This document shows, in pieces, positions 16,727-25,691 of a stretch of DNA of 64,000 bases. Position 1 is the stretch's first letter. Each line of letters starts with the position of its first letter. The notes below the pieces were generated by a model. That model ran no database searches and had not been told where the DNA came from. It saw nothing but the letters and a program-made list of their open reading frames with translations. The DNA is from Nocardioides okcheonensis (GTDB lineage: Bacteria; Actinomycetota; Actinomycetes; Propionibacteriales; Nocardioidaceae), in the NCBI RefSeq assembly GCF_020991065.1, contig NZ_CP087710.1:3782001-3846000 (forward strand). Direction: 5' to 3'. The translations under genes and the position numbers were made by a program.

Positions 16727-17953
16727 ATGACGCTCACCCGCACCGCACTGGCGTTCGCCACGAGCGCGCTGCTCCTGCCCGCGCTCGCCACCCCGGCCGC
16801 CGCCGGCGAGCAGCAGCGCCGTCAGGTCGAGACCTGGACGACCCCGGGCAGCACGGCGATCACGATCACCGGGCACGGCTACGGCCACGGCCACGGGCTC
16901 TCGCAGTACGGCGCGCAGGGCGCCGCCCTCCAGGGGCTGACCTGGCAGCAGATCGTCGAGTTCTACTACCCCGGCACGACGTGGGGCGAGGTGCGCGGCA
17001 AGGTGCGGGTGCTGATCACCGCCGACACCGGTCGCGACGTGCAGGTCGTCGCACGCCCCGGCATCAAGGTGACCAGCCTCGCCCGCGACCGCTCCTGGCG
17101 GCTCCCGTCGCTCCCGGCACGCAAGTGGCGCCTGGTCGCGAAGGGCGGTGACACCCTCGTCCAGCGCACCACCGGCTCGCGCTGGCGGACCTGGAAGCGG
17201 GTCCCCGGCGAGGCCGAGCTCTCCTCGCGCAGCGGGCCGCTGACCCTCGTCACGCCCACCGGGCGCCGCGACTACCGGGGCTCGCTGCAGTCGGTCGCGC
17301 CGCGGCAGGGCAAGCGGCAGACCGTCAACCGGCTCGGCATGGAGGCCTACCTGCGCGGCGTGGTCCCGCAGGAGGTGCCGGCGCTGTGGCAGCCCGCCGC
17401 GGTGAGCGCCCAGTCGGTCGCAGCCCGGACCTACGCCGCGTTCGAGCGCTCGCACCCGTCGGCCGGGCACTACGACCTGTGCGACACCTCGCAGTGCCAG
17501 GTCTACGGCGGCGTCGACGTCGAGCACCCCGCCGCCACCGCGGCGATCCAGGCCACGGCGAAGCAGGGGCTGACCTACGAGGGACGGCCGGCGTTCACCC
17601 AGTTCTCCGCCAGCAACGGTGGCTTCTCCTCGGCCGGCTCGATGCCCTACCTGGTGGCCCAGCCCGACCCCTACGACGGCGTCGACAACCCGAAGTGGTC
17701 CACGTGGACCACGACGATCGACGACACGCAGGTCGAGGCGCAGTGGCCCGCGATCGGCGACCTGACCGGCATCGAGGTCACCACCCGCGACGGCAACGGC
17801 GACTGGGGCGGCCGGGTGGGTGACATGGCGTTCGTCGGCACCACCGGCACCGTCCGGGTCGACGGTGACACGGTGCGCACGGCGTTCGGCCTGGCCTCGG
17901 ACTGGTTCACCTTCGCGGTGACGCCGCGGCAGAGCGGCCGGGCGCGCCCGTGA
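16727..17953 (+). CDS. secreted SpoIID/LytB-domain protein
   Basis: 408 aa from ATG 16727, chosen because a strong Shine-Dalgarno (GGGGGAGGA) precedes it and a signal peptide (1-27, ending TPAAAG) follows at once. The SpoIID/LytB domain includes GHGYGHGHGLSQYGAQGAA, then LGMEAYLRGVVPQEVPALW and AVSAQSVAARTYA, with the catalytic Glu in PQE. Related enzymes are peptidoglycan lytic transglycosylases that act on stripped glycans. It is translationally coupled (GTGA) to the SGNH hydrolase, suggesting joint cell-envelope work outside any sporulation context. Confidence 0.88.
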   Translation: MTLTRTALAFATSALLLPALATPAAAGEQQRRQVETWTTPGSTAITITGHGYGHGHGLSQYGAQGAALQGLTWQQIVEFYYPGTTWGEVRGKVRVLITADTGRDVQVVARPGIKVTSLARDRSWRLPSLPARKWRLVAKGGDTLVQRTTGSRWRTWKRVPGEAELSSRSGPLTLVTPTGRRDYRGSLQSVAPRQGKRQTVNRLGMEAYLRGVVPQEVPALWQPAAVSAQSVAARTYAAFERSHPSAGHYDLCDTSQCQVYGGVDVEHPAATAAIQATAKQGLTYEGRPAFTQFSASNGGFSSAGSMPYLVAQPDPYDGVDNPKWSTWTTTIDDTQVEAQWPAIGDLTGIEVTTRDGNGDWGGRVGDMAFVGTTGTVRVDGDTVRTAFGLASDWFTFAVTPRQSGRARP

Positions 17954-18894
17954 GGCGGGTGCGCCGGGTCGCCGCACTGCTCGCCGTCCTCGTCCTCGGC
18001 ACCGCCGGGTGCCAGGCGGGGGAGGCCGCGGGGGACGACGACCCGCTGCCCGACCCCGTGGTCGACACCGAGGTGACCTCCGACGTCGACTACGTCGCCC
18101 TCGGCGACTCGTTCTCGGCCGGACCGTTCATCGGCACCATGCGCACCGACCCGACCGGGTGCGCGCGCTCGCACGACAACTACCCCGCGTTCCTCGCCGA
18201 CTGGCTCGACGTCGCCTCCTACACCGACGTCACCTGCTCCGCCGCCACCACGGCCGACCTCACCGGCACGATGACGATGTTCGACGGCAACACCACCGGC
18301 CCGCAGCTCGACGCGGTGACCCGCGGGACGGACCTGGTCACCCTGGGAATGGGTGGCAACGACTTCGGCATCTACGACGCGCTCATCGGCTGCCAGGAGG
18401 GTCCGGCCGCCGCGTGCCCCGTCGACCGGCTCCGGGCCGACACCGCGAAGGTCGCCGACAACGTCCAGCAGGCGGTCCGCCGGATCGGCCGCCGGGCGCC
18501 CGACGCGACCGTCTACGTCGTCGGCTACCCCGACATCCTGCCGACCGAGGGCACGTGCGGCGCCGTGGGCGTCGACGCCGCGACGCTCGGCCCGGTCGCC
18601 GAGGTGGCCGGCCTGCTCAACGACGCCCTCGCGCGCGGCGCGCGCCGCGGAGGGGCGCAGTACGTCGACATGGAGGCGGTCTCCGAGGGACACGACGTGT
18701 GCGCCAAGGGGCGCGCCTGGGTCAACGGCCCGCGCTTCCGCGCCGGGGTCGCCGCGCCGTTCCACCCCAAGATCAACGGGATGCGGGCCGTCGCGACCGA
18801 GGTCTACCGCGCGGTCACCGGCGAGGAGCCGGAGGTCACCGAGTACGCCGAGCCCGACCCCGACGTGGTCGTGCTCAACGAGCCCGAGGGCTGA
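17950..18894 (+). CDS. SGNH/GDSL-family lipoprotein hydrolase
   Basis: 314 aa. A type II signal peptide ends in the lipobox LGTAGC (Cys21). SGNH blocks: GDSFSAG with the nucleophile Ser, GMGGNDF, and the C-terminal FHPKINGM with the catalytic His. Four further cysteines may form disulfides. The family are extracellular esterases, lipases or carbohydrate deacetylases. The GTG start lies inside the SpoIID stop, so a role in wall or glycan de-esterification beside the SpoIID protein is plausible but unproven. Confidence 0.87.
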   Translation: MRRVRRVAALLAVLVLGTAGCQAGEAAGDDDPLPDPVVDTEVTSDVDYVALGDSFSAGPFIGTMRTDPTGCARSHDNYPAFLADWLDVASYTDVTCSAATTADLTGTMTMFDGNTTGPQLDAVTRGTDLVTLGMGGNDFGIYDALIGCQEGPAAACPVDRLRADTAKVADNVQQAVRRIGRRAPDATVYVVGYPDILPTEGTCGAVGVDAATLGPVAEVAGLLNDALARGARRGGAQYVDMEAVSEGHDVCAKGRAWVNGPRFRAGVAAPFHPKINGMRAVATEVYRAVTGEEPEVTEYAEPDPDVVVLNEPEG

Positions 18895-19300
18895 GCGCCC
18901 GGAGGCTCCTGACCAGCACCGGCACCATCACGGCCGCGGCCAGCAGGTGCAGCCCCACCAGGGCGGCCCCGGTGGCGACGTCGTCCGCCCACACGACCGG
19001 TGGGACGAGCGAGAGCGCGGTCAGGGCCGTCGCCACCTGGAGGAACCGGTCGGCCGGCCGCGACACCCACCGCGACAGGAGGCCGGCCAGGGCGAGCCCG
19101 GCGAGGCACGACACCCCGGTGACGACGGCGATGCCGGAGACGGGGACGACCTCGCCGCCCTGCACCACGTAGTCGGTCCCCGCTGCCCGCAGCAGCGCGG
19201 CAGCAGCCGCGGTGACGGTGCTCGCCGCGGCCGCGGCGAGGAGGCCCGGGAGGAGCAGCCGGCTCGGTGCGCGGACCGGGGCGCGGGTCGACGCGCTCAC
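18875..19300 (-). CDS. DUF6069-type four-helix membrane protein
   Basis: 141 aa, GTG 19300. Four hydrophobic segments (about 14-37, 51-73, 81-102, 110-130) with the pattern of DUF6069 proteins, small actinobacterial membrane proteins of unknown function. It overlaps the stop of the upstream sigma gene by 4 nt and is convergent with the SGNH gene (20-nt overlap). Position next to an ECF factor suggests a sensor or target role, but no zinc anti-sigma motif is present. Confidence 0.72.
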   Translation of the reverse strand: MSASTRAPVRAPSRLLLPGLLAAAAASTVTAAAAALLRAAGTDYVVQGGEVVPVSGIAVVTGVSCLAGLALAGLLSRWVSRPADRFLQVATALTALSLVPPVVWADDVATGAALVGLHLLAAAVMVPVLVRSLRALSPRAR

Positions 19301-20304
19301 GGGGTCACCGCGCCGTCGGTGAGGCGCTCGGGGAGCCCGAGGTGGGGGAACTGCTCGGCCCCGAAGGTGGTCACCTCGGTGACGGCACCGCCGGAGACCC
19401 GCAGCACGTCGAGGGTGAGCGGCAGCCACGCGTCGGCGGCGTCGTCGCGCAGGTAGTACGCGACGGCGGGCTGCCGGTTGACCGCGGTGGGCAGCGGCCG
19501 GAGCCCGGTCATGCCCTCGTAGCCGTCCGCGACCCAGGTCGCGACGACCGCCTCGCGGCCGACGACCAGGCCCTCGGTGGGCGGCATCGCGAACCTCACG
19601 TCCTCGCGCAGCATGGTGGCGATCGTGGCGACGTCGGCGGCCACGCTCGCGTCGGTGAACCGGCGGACCAGGTCGACGGTGGCCCCGTCGGTGGCGGCCC
19701 CGGCCCAGTCCTGGCGCTCGCGCGGGAGGCGCTCGCGCATCGCGGCGCGCGCCCGCTGCAGCGCGCTGTTGACCGACGCCACGGAGTCGCCGAGCAGGTC
19801 GGACACGTCCTTCGCGGGCCAGCCCAGCACGTCGCGGAGCAGCAGCGCGGCGCGCTGGCGCGGGGCGAGGTGCTGCAGGGCGACCAGGTAGGCGAGCTCG
19901 ACGGTCTCGCGGGCGAGCGCGCTGGCCTCCGGTCCGTCCGCGTCGTGCGCGGGAAGCTCGTCGAGCAGGCGGTCGGGGTAGGGCTGCAGCCACGGCACCT
20001 CGCCGCCGGTCGCGGGGGCGGGCCGACGCGCGGCCAGGGCATCGAGGCAGGTGTTGGTCGCGATCCGGTAGAGCCACGCCCGGAAGGTCGAGCGCCCGGC
20101 GTAGGTGTCGCGGCGTCGCCATCCCCGCAGGAACGTCTCCTGCACGGCGTCCTCGGCATCCTCGAACGACCCGAGCATGCGGTAGCAGTGCACGTGCAGC
20201 TCGCGGCGGTGCCGCATCGCGTGCGCGGTGAAGGCCTCCTCGTCGATCTCCGTCAGGTCGTCCACGACCGGCTCCCGTTCCAGTGTCTCCACGGCTCTCG
20301 CCAT
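19297..20304 (-). CDS. ECF sigma factor with C-terminal SnoaL-like domain (SigG/SigJ type)
   Basis: 335 aa. Sigma region 2: CYRMLGSFEDAEDAVQETFL and WLYRIATNTCLD. Region 4: LAPRQRAALLLRDVLGWPAKDVSDLL. Residues about 205-325 form an NTF2/SnoaL-like domain (LVRRFTDASVAADV). In ECF41/ECF56-type factors such a domain replaces the anti-sigma factor and controls core binding. It is translationally coupled to the DUF6069 gene. A GTGAC/GTCAC inverted repeat lies just upstream of the ATG. Confidence 0.9.
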   Translation of the reverse strand: MARAVETLEREPVVDDLTEIDEEAFTAHAMRHRRELHVHCYRMLGSFEDAEDAVQETFLRGWRRRDTYAGRSTFRAWLYRIATNTCLDALAARRPAPATGGEVPWLQPYPDRLLDELPAHDADGPEASALARETVELAYLVALQHLAPRQRAALLLRDVLGWPAKDVSDLLGDSVASVNSALQRARAAMRERLPRERQDWAGAATDGATVDLVRRFTDASVAADVATIATMLREDVRFAMPPTEGLVVGREAVVATWVADGYEGMTGLRPLPTAVNRQPAVAYYLRDDAADAWLPLTLDVLRVSGGAVTEVTTFGAEQFPHLGLPERLTDGAVTP

Positions 20305-20371
20305 CCTCTCGTGACGTCGGTGTCACGGGTATGACGGTCCGGGGCGCCGGAACTCATCGCCTGGGGGTGGA

Positions 20372-23300
20372 TCAGCCGATCACCAGCACCAGGTCGCCGC
20401 CCTCGGCGGCCTTGGTGGCAGCGATCACCACCCGCTGGACGGTGCCGGCGACGGGGGCGGTGATGGAGGCCTCCATCTTCATCGCCTCGATGGTCGCGAC
20501 GGTCTGGCCGGCCTCGACGGTGTCGCCCTCGGCGACCGTCACCGTGACGGCGCCGTCGTAGGGGGCCGCGACCTGGCCCGCCGAGCCGTCGGCCCGCTCC
20601 GCGGAGGCGACGTCGGCCGAGACGCTCCGGTCGCGCACCTGCACGGGCCGCAGCTGGCCGTCGACGGTGGCCATCACCGTGCGCAGGCCGCGCTCGTCGG
20701 CCTCGCTGATCGCCTCGAGGCCGAACAGCATCTCGCGGCCCTCGCGGACCCGGACGCGGTGCTCCTCGCCGCGGCGCAGGCCGTAGAGGTAGTCGATGGT
20801 CGAGACGCCGCCGAGGTCGCCGTAGGTCTCGCGCGACTCGTGGAAGGCCGCCGTCGGACCGGGGAAGAGCAGCTCGTTGAGCGTCGCGCGGCGCTCGGAC
20901 GACAGGCTGGCGCGCTGCTCGTCGGTGAGCGTCTCGGCGGGCTGCTTCCAGGTCCGGCCGGCCAGCGCCTTGCTCCGGAACGGCTCCGGCCAGCCGCCGG
21001 GCGGGTCGCCCAGCTCGCCGCTGAGGAAGCCGACCACCGAGTCCGGGACGTCGTAGGACGCCGGGTCGGCCTCGAACTCCGCCGGGTCCGCGCCCGCGGC
21101 GACGAGGGCGAGGGCGAGGTCGCCGACGACCTTGGACGACGGGGTCACCTTGACCACGTTGCCGAGGATGTCGTTGGCGGCGGCGTACATGTCCTCGACC
21201 TGCTCGAACTTCTCGCCGAGGCCCAGCGCGATCGCCTGCTGGCGCAGGTTGGAGAGCTGGCCGCCGGGGATCTCGTGGCGGTAGACACGTCCGGTCGGGG
21301 CGGGCAGCCCGGACTCGAACGGCGCGTAGACGCGGCGCACGGCCTCCCAGTAGGGCTCCATCGCGTTGACCGCCGCGAGCGAGAGGCCGGTCTCGCGGGG
21401 GGAGTGGTCGGTCGCGGAGACGAGCGCGGACAGGGCGGGCTGGGAGGTGCCGCCGGCCATCGAGGCCGCGGCGCCGTCGACGGCGTCGACGCCGGCGTCG
21501 ATCGCGGCGAGCAGCGTGGCGAGCTGGCCGCCGGGGGTGTCGTGGGTGTGCAGGTGCACGGGCAGGTCGAACCGCTCGCGCAGCGCCGTCACCAGGGTCC
21601 GTGCGGCGGGCGCGCGGAGCAGGCCGGCCATGTCCTTGATCGCCAGCACGTGGGCGCCCGCCTCGACGATCGACTCGGCGAGCCGGAGGTAGTAGTCGAG
21701 CGTGTAGAGCTTCTCGTCCGGGGAGGAGAGGTCGCCGGTGTAGCACAGCGCGACCTCGGCGACCGAGGTGCCGGTGGCCCGGACGGCGTCGATCGCCGGG
21801 CGCATCTGGGACACGTCGTTGAGGGCGTCGAAGATCCGGAACACGTCGATCCCGGTCTCCGCCGCCTCCTGGACGAAGGCCTCGGTGACCTCGGTGGGGT
21901 ACGGCGTGTAGCCGACCGTGTTGCGTCCGCGCAGCAGCATCTGCAGGCCGATGTTGGGGATCGCCTCGCGCAGCGCGGCGAGCCGCTCCCACGGGTCCTC
22001 GTTGAGGAAGCGCAGTGCGACGTCGTAGGTCGCGCCGCCCCAGCACTCGACCGACCACAGCTGCGGCGTGGTGCGGGCGACGTGGTCGGCGACGGCGAGC
22101 AGGTCGCGGGTGCGGACGCGGGTCGCGAGCAGCGACTGGTGGGCGTCGCGGAAGGTGGTGTCGGTGACCGCGACGGTGGTCTGCGCGCGCAGCCGTCGGG
22201 CGAACTCCTCCGGGCCGACCGCGCGCAGCAGCTGGCGGGTGCCGTCCGGCACCGGCTGCGACCGGTCGAGCCGGGCGAGCTTGCTGACCGGGTCGACGGT
22301 GACCGGGGCCGCGCCGTGGGGCTGGTTGACGGTGACGTCGGCGAGGAACTCCAGCAGCCGGGTGGCGCGGTCGCCGCCGACCTGGGCCTTGAGCAGCTGC
22401 GGGTGGTCCTCGATGAAGGAGGTGGTGACGCCGCCGGCGGCGAAGTCGGGGTCGGCGAGGACGGCCTGCAGGAAGCCGACGTTGGTCGAGACGCCGCGGA
22501 TGCGGAACTCCAGCAGGGCGCGCCGGGCCTTCTGCACGGCGGCCTCGAAGGTGCGGCCGCGGCAGGTGAGCTTGGCGAGCATCGAGTCGAAGTGGGGGCT
22601 GACCTCGGCGCCGGTGTAGGTCGTGCCGCCGTCGAGGCGTACGCCGGGGCCGCCGGGGGAGCGGTACATCGTGATCCGGCCGGTGTCGGGGCGGAAGCCG
22701 TTGGCCGGGTCCTCGGTCGTGATCCGGCACTGCAGCGCGAAGCCCCGGGGCGCGACCGAGTCCTGGGTGAGGCCGAGGTCCGCGAGCGTGGCGCCGGCGG
22801 CGATCCGCATCTGCGCCTGCACGAGGTCCACGCCGGTGACCTCCTCGGTCACGGTGTGCTCGACCTGGATGCGGGGGTTCATCTCGATGAAGACGTACTT
22901 CCCGGACGGGTCGAGGAGGAACTCGACGGTGCCGGCGTTCCGGTAGCCGATCTCGCGGGCGAAGCGGACCGCGTCGGCGCAGATCCGGTCCCGGAGGTCG
23001 GGGTCGAGGCTCGGGGCCGGGGCGATCTCGACGACCTTCTGGTGGCGGCGCTGCACCGAGCAGTCCCGCTCGTAGAGGTGGATCACGCCGCCCTCGGAGC
23101 CGGTCCCGTCGGAGAGGATCTGCACCTCGATGTGGCGCGGGTCGACGACCGCCTGCTCGATGAAGACGGTCGGGTCGCCGAAGGCGCCCTCGGCCTCGCG
23201 CATGCAGGTCTCGATCGCCTCGCGCAGGTCGGCACGGTCGTCGACGCGGCGCATGCCACGCCCGCCGCCGCCGGCGACGGCCTTGACGAAGAGCGGGGCC

Positions 23301-23755
23301 TCGATCCGCTCGGCCGCCGCGACCAGCGCGTCGACGTCGGTCGACGGAGGCACCGACTCCAGCACCGGGACGCCCGCGGCCTTCGCCGCGGCGATGGCGC
23401 GGGCCTTGTTGCCGGTGAGGGTCAGGACCTCGGCGCTGGGGCCGATGAAGGTGATGCCGGCGGCCGCGCACGCCTCGGCCAGGGCGGGGTTCTCCGACAG
23501 GAAGCCGTAGCCGGGGTAGACCGCGTCGGCGCCGCAGTCGACGGCGACCCGCACGATGGCCTCGGGGTCGAGGTAGGCGCGGACGGGGTGGCCGACCTCG
23601 CCGATCTGGTAGGCCTCCTCCGCGCGCATCCGGTGCTCGGAGCCCCGGTCCTCGTGCGGGAAGACGGCCACCGTGCGCACGCCGATCTCGCGCGCCGCTC
23701 GGAAGGCCCGGACTGCGATCTCGCCACGGTTGGCGACGAGCACCTTGGAGAACAT
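20372..23755 (-). CDS. pyc: pyruvate carboxylase
   Basis: 1127 aa, full length for the single-chain enzyme. Biotin carboxylase domain (1 to about 450): [21 protein letters not shown]-grasp GGGGRGMR, EMNPRIQVEHTVTE. Carboxyltransferase domain (about 530-800) starts with TTFRDAHQSLLATR and holds the metal site HLHTHDT. The BCCP domain at the C-terminus has the biotinyl lysine in IEAMKMEA. It converts pyruvate, bicarbonate and ATP to oxaloacetate. ATG 23755 is preferred; TAGGTT ends 7 nt upstream. No repressor gene adjoins it. Confidence 0.96.
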   Translation of the reverse strand: MFSKVLVANRGEIAVRAFRAAREIGVRTVAVFPHEDRGSEHRMRAEEAYQIGEVGHPVRAYLDPEAIVRVAVDCGADAVYPGYGFLSENPALAEACAAAGITFIGPSAEVLTLTGNKARAIAAAKAAGVPVLESVPPSTDVDALVAAAERIEAPLFVKAVAGGGGRGMRRVDDRADLREAIETCMREAEGAFGDPTVFIEQAVVDPRHIEVQILSDGTGSEGGVIHLYERDCSVQRRHQKVVEIAPAPSLDPDLRDRICADAVRFAREIGYRNAGTVEFLLDPSGKYVFIEMNPRIQVEHTVTEEVTGVDLVQAQMRIAAGATLADLGLTQDSVAPRGFALQCRITTEDPANGFRPDTGRITMYRSPGGPGVRLDGGTTYTGAEVSPHFDSMLAKLTCRGRTFEAAVQKARRALLEFRIRGVSTNVGFLQAVLADPDFAAGGVTTSFIEDHPQLLKAQVGGDRATRLLEFLADVTVNQPHGAAPVTVDPVSKLARLDRSQPVPDGTRQLLRAVGPEEFARRLRAQTTVAVTDTTFRDAHQSLLATRVRTRDLLAVADHVARTTPQLWSVECWGGATYDVALRFLNEDPWERLAALREAIPNIGLQMLLRGRNTVGYTPYPTEVTEAFVQEAAETGIDVFRIFDALNDVSQMRPAIDAVRATGTSVAEVALCYTGDLSSPDEKLYTLDYYLRLAESIVEAGAHVLAIKDMAGLLRAPAARTLVTALRERFDLPVHLHTHDTPGGQLATLLAAIDAGVDAVDGAAASMAGGTSQPALSALVSATDHSPRETGLSLAAVNAMEPYWEAVRRVYAPFESGLPAPTGRVYRHEIPGGQLSNLRQQAIALGLGEKFEQVEDMYAAANDILGNVVKVTPSSKVVGDLALALVAAGADPAEFEADPASYDVPDSVVGFLSGELGDPPGGWPEPFRSKALAGRTWKQPAETLTDEQRASLSSERRATLNELLFPGPTAAFHESRETYGDLGGVSTIDYLYGLRRGEEHRVRVREGREMLFGLEAISEADERGLRTVMATVDGQLRPVQVRDRSVSADVASAERADGSAGQVAAPYDGAVTVTVAEGDTVEAGQTVATIEAMKMEASITAPVAGTVQRVVIAATKAAEGGDLVLVIG

Positions 23756-23818
23756 GGGGCGCAACCTACCGAGGTACGCGTGTGACGTGGGTTACTCGTC
23801 CGTACCGTGGCTGGCCGC

Positions 23819-24757
23819 TCAGGCCGCCGCCGGCACCTGGGCGCGCCACCACGCGACGGTCGCCGCGAGCCCGTCGGCGAGCGGGGTGGGCGCGAGGCCG
23901 AGCCGCTCCTCGCTGCGGCTGGAGTCGAGCACGAACGGCGCGGTGAACATGTACGACGTCTCCGCCAGCTCGCGCATGTCGCGCGAGACCAGGCCGACCG
24001 CCGTCATCAGCGCGCCCGGGATCGAGGACGTCCGCGGGACCGGGACGCCCCCGGCGGCCGCGACCATCTCCACGAGCTGCTGCTGGGTGAGCGCCGGCGC
24101 GGTCGGGGCGTGCAGGAACGAGTTCCACAGGTCCTCGCGGGCCGCCGCGCGGACCATCGCGGCGGCGAGGTCGGGCACGAAGGTGAACGAGTGGGGCTGG
24201 TGCAGGCTGCCGGCCACGCGCATCGTGCGCCCGGCCAGGACGGTCGGCACCATGCGCTCGCCCGCGTGGGCGTTGCGGACCAGCGGGCCGTAGAAGTCGG
24301 ACGCCGCGACGCTGACGGTGGGCGTGGGGGAGGCGTCGCGCTGGGCGAGCAGGTCGGTACGGACGCCGAGCTTGCCGCCGGACGCCGCGCGGGGGAGGTC
24401 CTCGGTGATCGGCCCGTCCACCGGGCCGTAGGAGTAGAGGCTCTCCGGGAACACCACGACGGCGCCCGCGCGGCCGGCGGCCTCGAGGACGACCTTCTCG
24501 GCCAGCGGCAGCTCGGCGCGCCAGGTGCGGGCGTCGTAGCGCGAGCCGTGGATGCAGTGGTGCACCGCGACCGCGCCGGCGAGGGCCTCGTCGAGGTGGT
24601 CGGGACGCGACACGTCGACCCTCCTCCGCTCGATGCCCGCGTGCTCGGGCCCGGAGCCCGAGCGGGTCAGCAGGCGGACCTGCTCGCCGGCCTCGGCGAG
24701 CTGGAGGGCGACGGTCGAGCCGACGGGACCGGCTCCGGTGACGACGTGGACGGACAT
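23819..24757 (-). CDS. NAD(P)-binding epimerase-like SDR protein
   Basis: 312 aa from ATG 24757. The N-terminal Rossmann motif is VTGAGPVGSTVA. It is an atypical extended SDR: SDFYGPLVRN replaces a normal YxxxK, and there is a VFPESLYSYG segment. The C-terminal region is that of sugar-nucleotide-epimerase-like proteins. It may be an isomerase or oxidoreductase of unknown substrate. It is divergent from a TetR gene, with operator copies on both sides of the shared promoter region, so repression by that TetR protein is likely. Confidence 0.78.
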   Translation of the reverse strand: MSVHVVTGAGPVGSTVALQLAEAGEQVRLLTRSGSGPEHAGIERRRVDVSRPDHLDEALAGAVAVHHCIHGSRYDARTWRAELPLAEKVVLEAAGRAGAVVVFPESLYSYGPVDGPITEDLPRAASGGKLGVRTDLLAQRDASPTPTVSVAASDFYGPLVRNAHAGERMVPTVLAGRTMRVAGSLHQPHSFTFVPDLAAAMVRAAAREDLWNSFLHAPTAPALTQQQLVEMVAAAGGVPVPRTSSIPGALMTAVGLVSRDMRELAETSYMFTAPFVLDSSRSEERLGLAPTPLADGLAATVAWWRAQVPAAA

Positions 24758-24780
24758 GGGTGCTCCTCGGGATCCAAAGA

Positions 24781-24795
24781 GAGAGCGGTGCTCTC
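24781..24795. promoter_or_regulatory. TetR operator, copy 1 (SDR side)
   Basis: GAGAGC-GGT-GCTCTC is a perfect 6-bp inverted repeat. An identical core (AGAGCGGTGCTCT) recurs at 24833-24845, about five helical turns away. This copy lies 24 nt upstream of the SDR start. The TetR gene is divergent, so it is the obvious ligand. Confidence 0.72.
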
Positions 24796-24832
24796 GGTGA
24801 AGCAAGCATGCATCGATGGAAGGGCGAAAGCA

Positions 24833-24846
24833 AGAGCGGTGCTCTC
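24833..24846. promoter_or_regulatory. TetR operator, copy 2 (tetR side)
   Basis: AGAGC-GGT-GCTCT repeats the core of copy 1 and lies 41 nt before the tetR ATG, close to the likely -35. A half-site (CACCGCTC) follows at about 24856. Two operators flanking a divergent promoter indicate autoregulation plus control of the SDR. Confidence 0.72.
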
Positions 24847-24886
24847 TTCAGATAACACCGCTCGCTCCTGTGGCACACTGGGCGGC

Positions 24887-25585
24887 ATGTCGGAGACCTC
24901 GCCCCGCGCCCGGGCGCGCGAGCAGACCATGCGCGACATCGTCCGGATCGGCCGGGCCCACCTCGCCACGGACGGCGCAGCCGCCCTGTCCCTGCGGGCG
25001 GTGGCGCGTGACCTCGGCATCGTGTCGTCCGCGGTCTACCGCTACGTCGCGAGCCGGGACGAGCTGCTGACCCTGCTCGTCGTCGACGGCTACGACGAGC
25101 TCGGCGACGCCGTCGACGCCGCCGAGGCGAAGGTCGCCCGCGCCGACCACGCCGGCCGGATGCGGGCGATCGGCCGCGCCGTGCGCGCGTGGGCCGTCGC
25201 CGAGCCGGCGACGTACGCCCTGCTCTTCGGCAGCCCGGTCCCGGGCTACGAGGCGCCGGCCGAGCGCACCGTGGTGCCGGGCACGCGGGTGATCCTCCGG
25301 CTCGTCGCGGTGTGGGAGGACGCCTGGGCGGCCGGAGTCGCACCCGCTCCCGGGGCCGGGGTGGCGCCGCGGCGGCTCGCGCGCGACCTCGCCCGGCTCC
25401 GCCGGGACCTCGCCCTCACCGCCCCCGACGAGCTGGTCGCGCGGGGCATGCTGGCGTGGGCGGCGCTGTTCGGCTGCGTGAGCTTCGAGGTCTTCGGGCA
25501 GTACGGCGCGGACACCTTCACCGACCCGAAGGACATCTTCGAGCACCACCTCGACGTGCTGGTGGCGACGGTCGGCCTCGGCTAG
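24887..25585 (+). CDS. TetR-family regulator with WHG-type C-terminal domain
   Basis: 232 aa from ATG 24887 (CACACT 7 nt upstream). The HTH is ALSLRAVARDLGIVSSAVYRYVASRDELL. The C-terminal ligand domain contains AEPATYALLFGSPVPGYEAP, typical of TetR_C WHG regulators. The ligand is unknown. Divergent from the SDR gene with paired operators between them. Confidence 0.88.
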   Translation: MSETSPRARAREQTMRDIVRIGRAHLATDGAAALSLRAVARDLGIVSSAVYRYVASRDELLTLLVVDGYDELGDAVDAAEAKVARADHAGRMRAIGRAVRAWAVAEPATYALLFGSPVPGYEAPAERTVVPGTRVILRLVAVWEDAWAAGVAPAPGAGVAPRRLARDLARLRRDLALTAPDELVARGMLAWAALFGCVSFEVFGQYGADTFTDPKDIFEHHLDVLVATVGLG

Positions 25586-25616
25586 CGGCGCCAGGTCGGG
25601 CGAGGCGAAGTCGCGC

Positions 25617-25659
25617 CAACCTCTACGGGGCGCTGGAGCGTTCTCCCTGTGAGAGGTTG
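25617..25659. promoter_or_regulatory. inverted repeat upstream of ECF sigma gene
   Basis: CAACCTCT (25617-25624) and AGAGGTTG (25652-25659) are exact reverse complements 27 nt apart, ending 32 nt before the sigma GTG start. The remaining gap from 25586 shows nothing else. It could be a regulator site or mRNA leader structure; its function is not known. Confidence 0.35.
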
Positions 25660-25691
25660 CAGCACGACATCACCAGCGGGGGGACCGGGGA

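Noticed and set aside
20759..23785. 1008-aa frame opposite pyruvate carboxylase
   Set aside because: Antisense shadow rich in Gly/Arg/Val/Asp typical of high-GC complements; no family motifs and no start signals.
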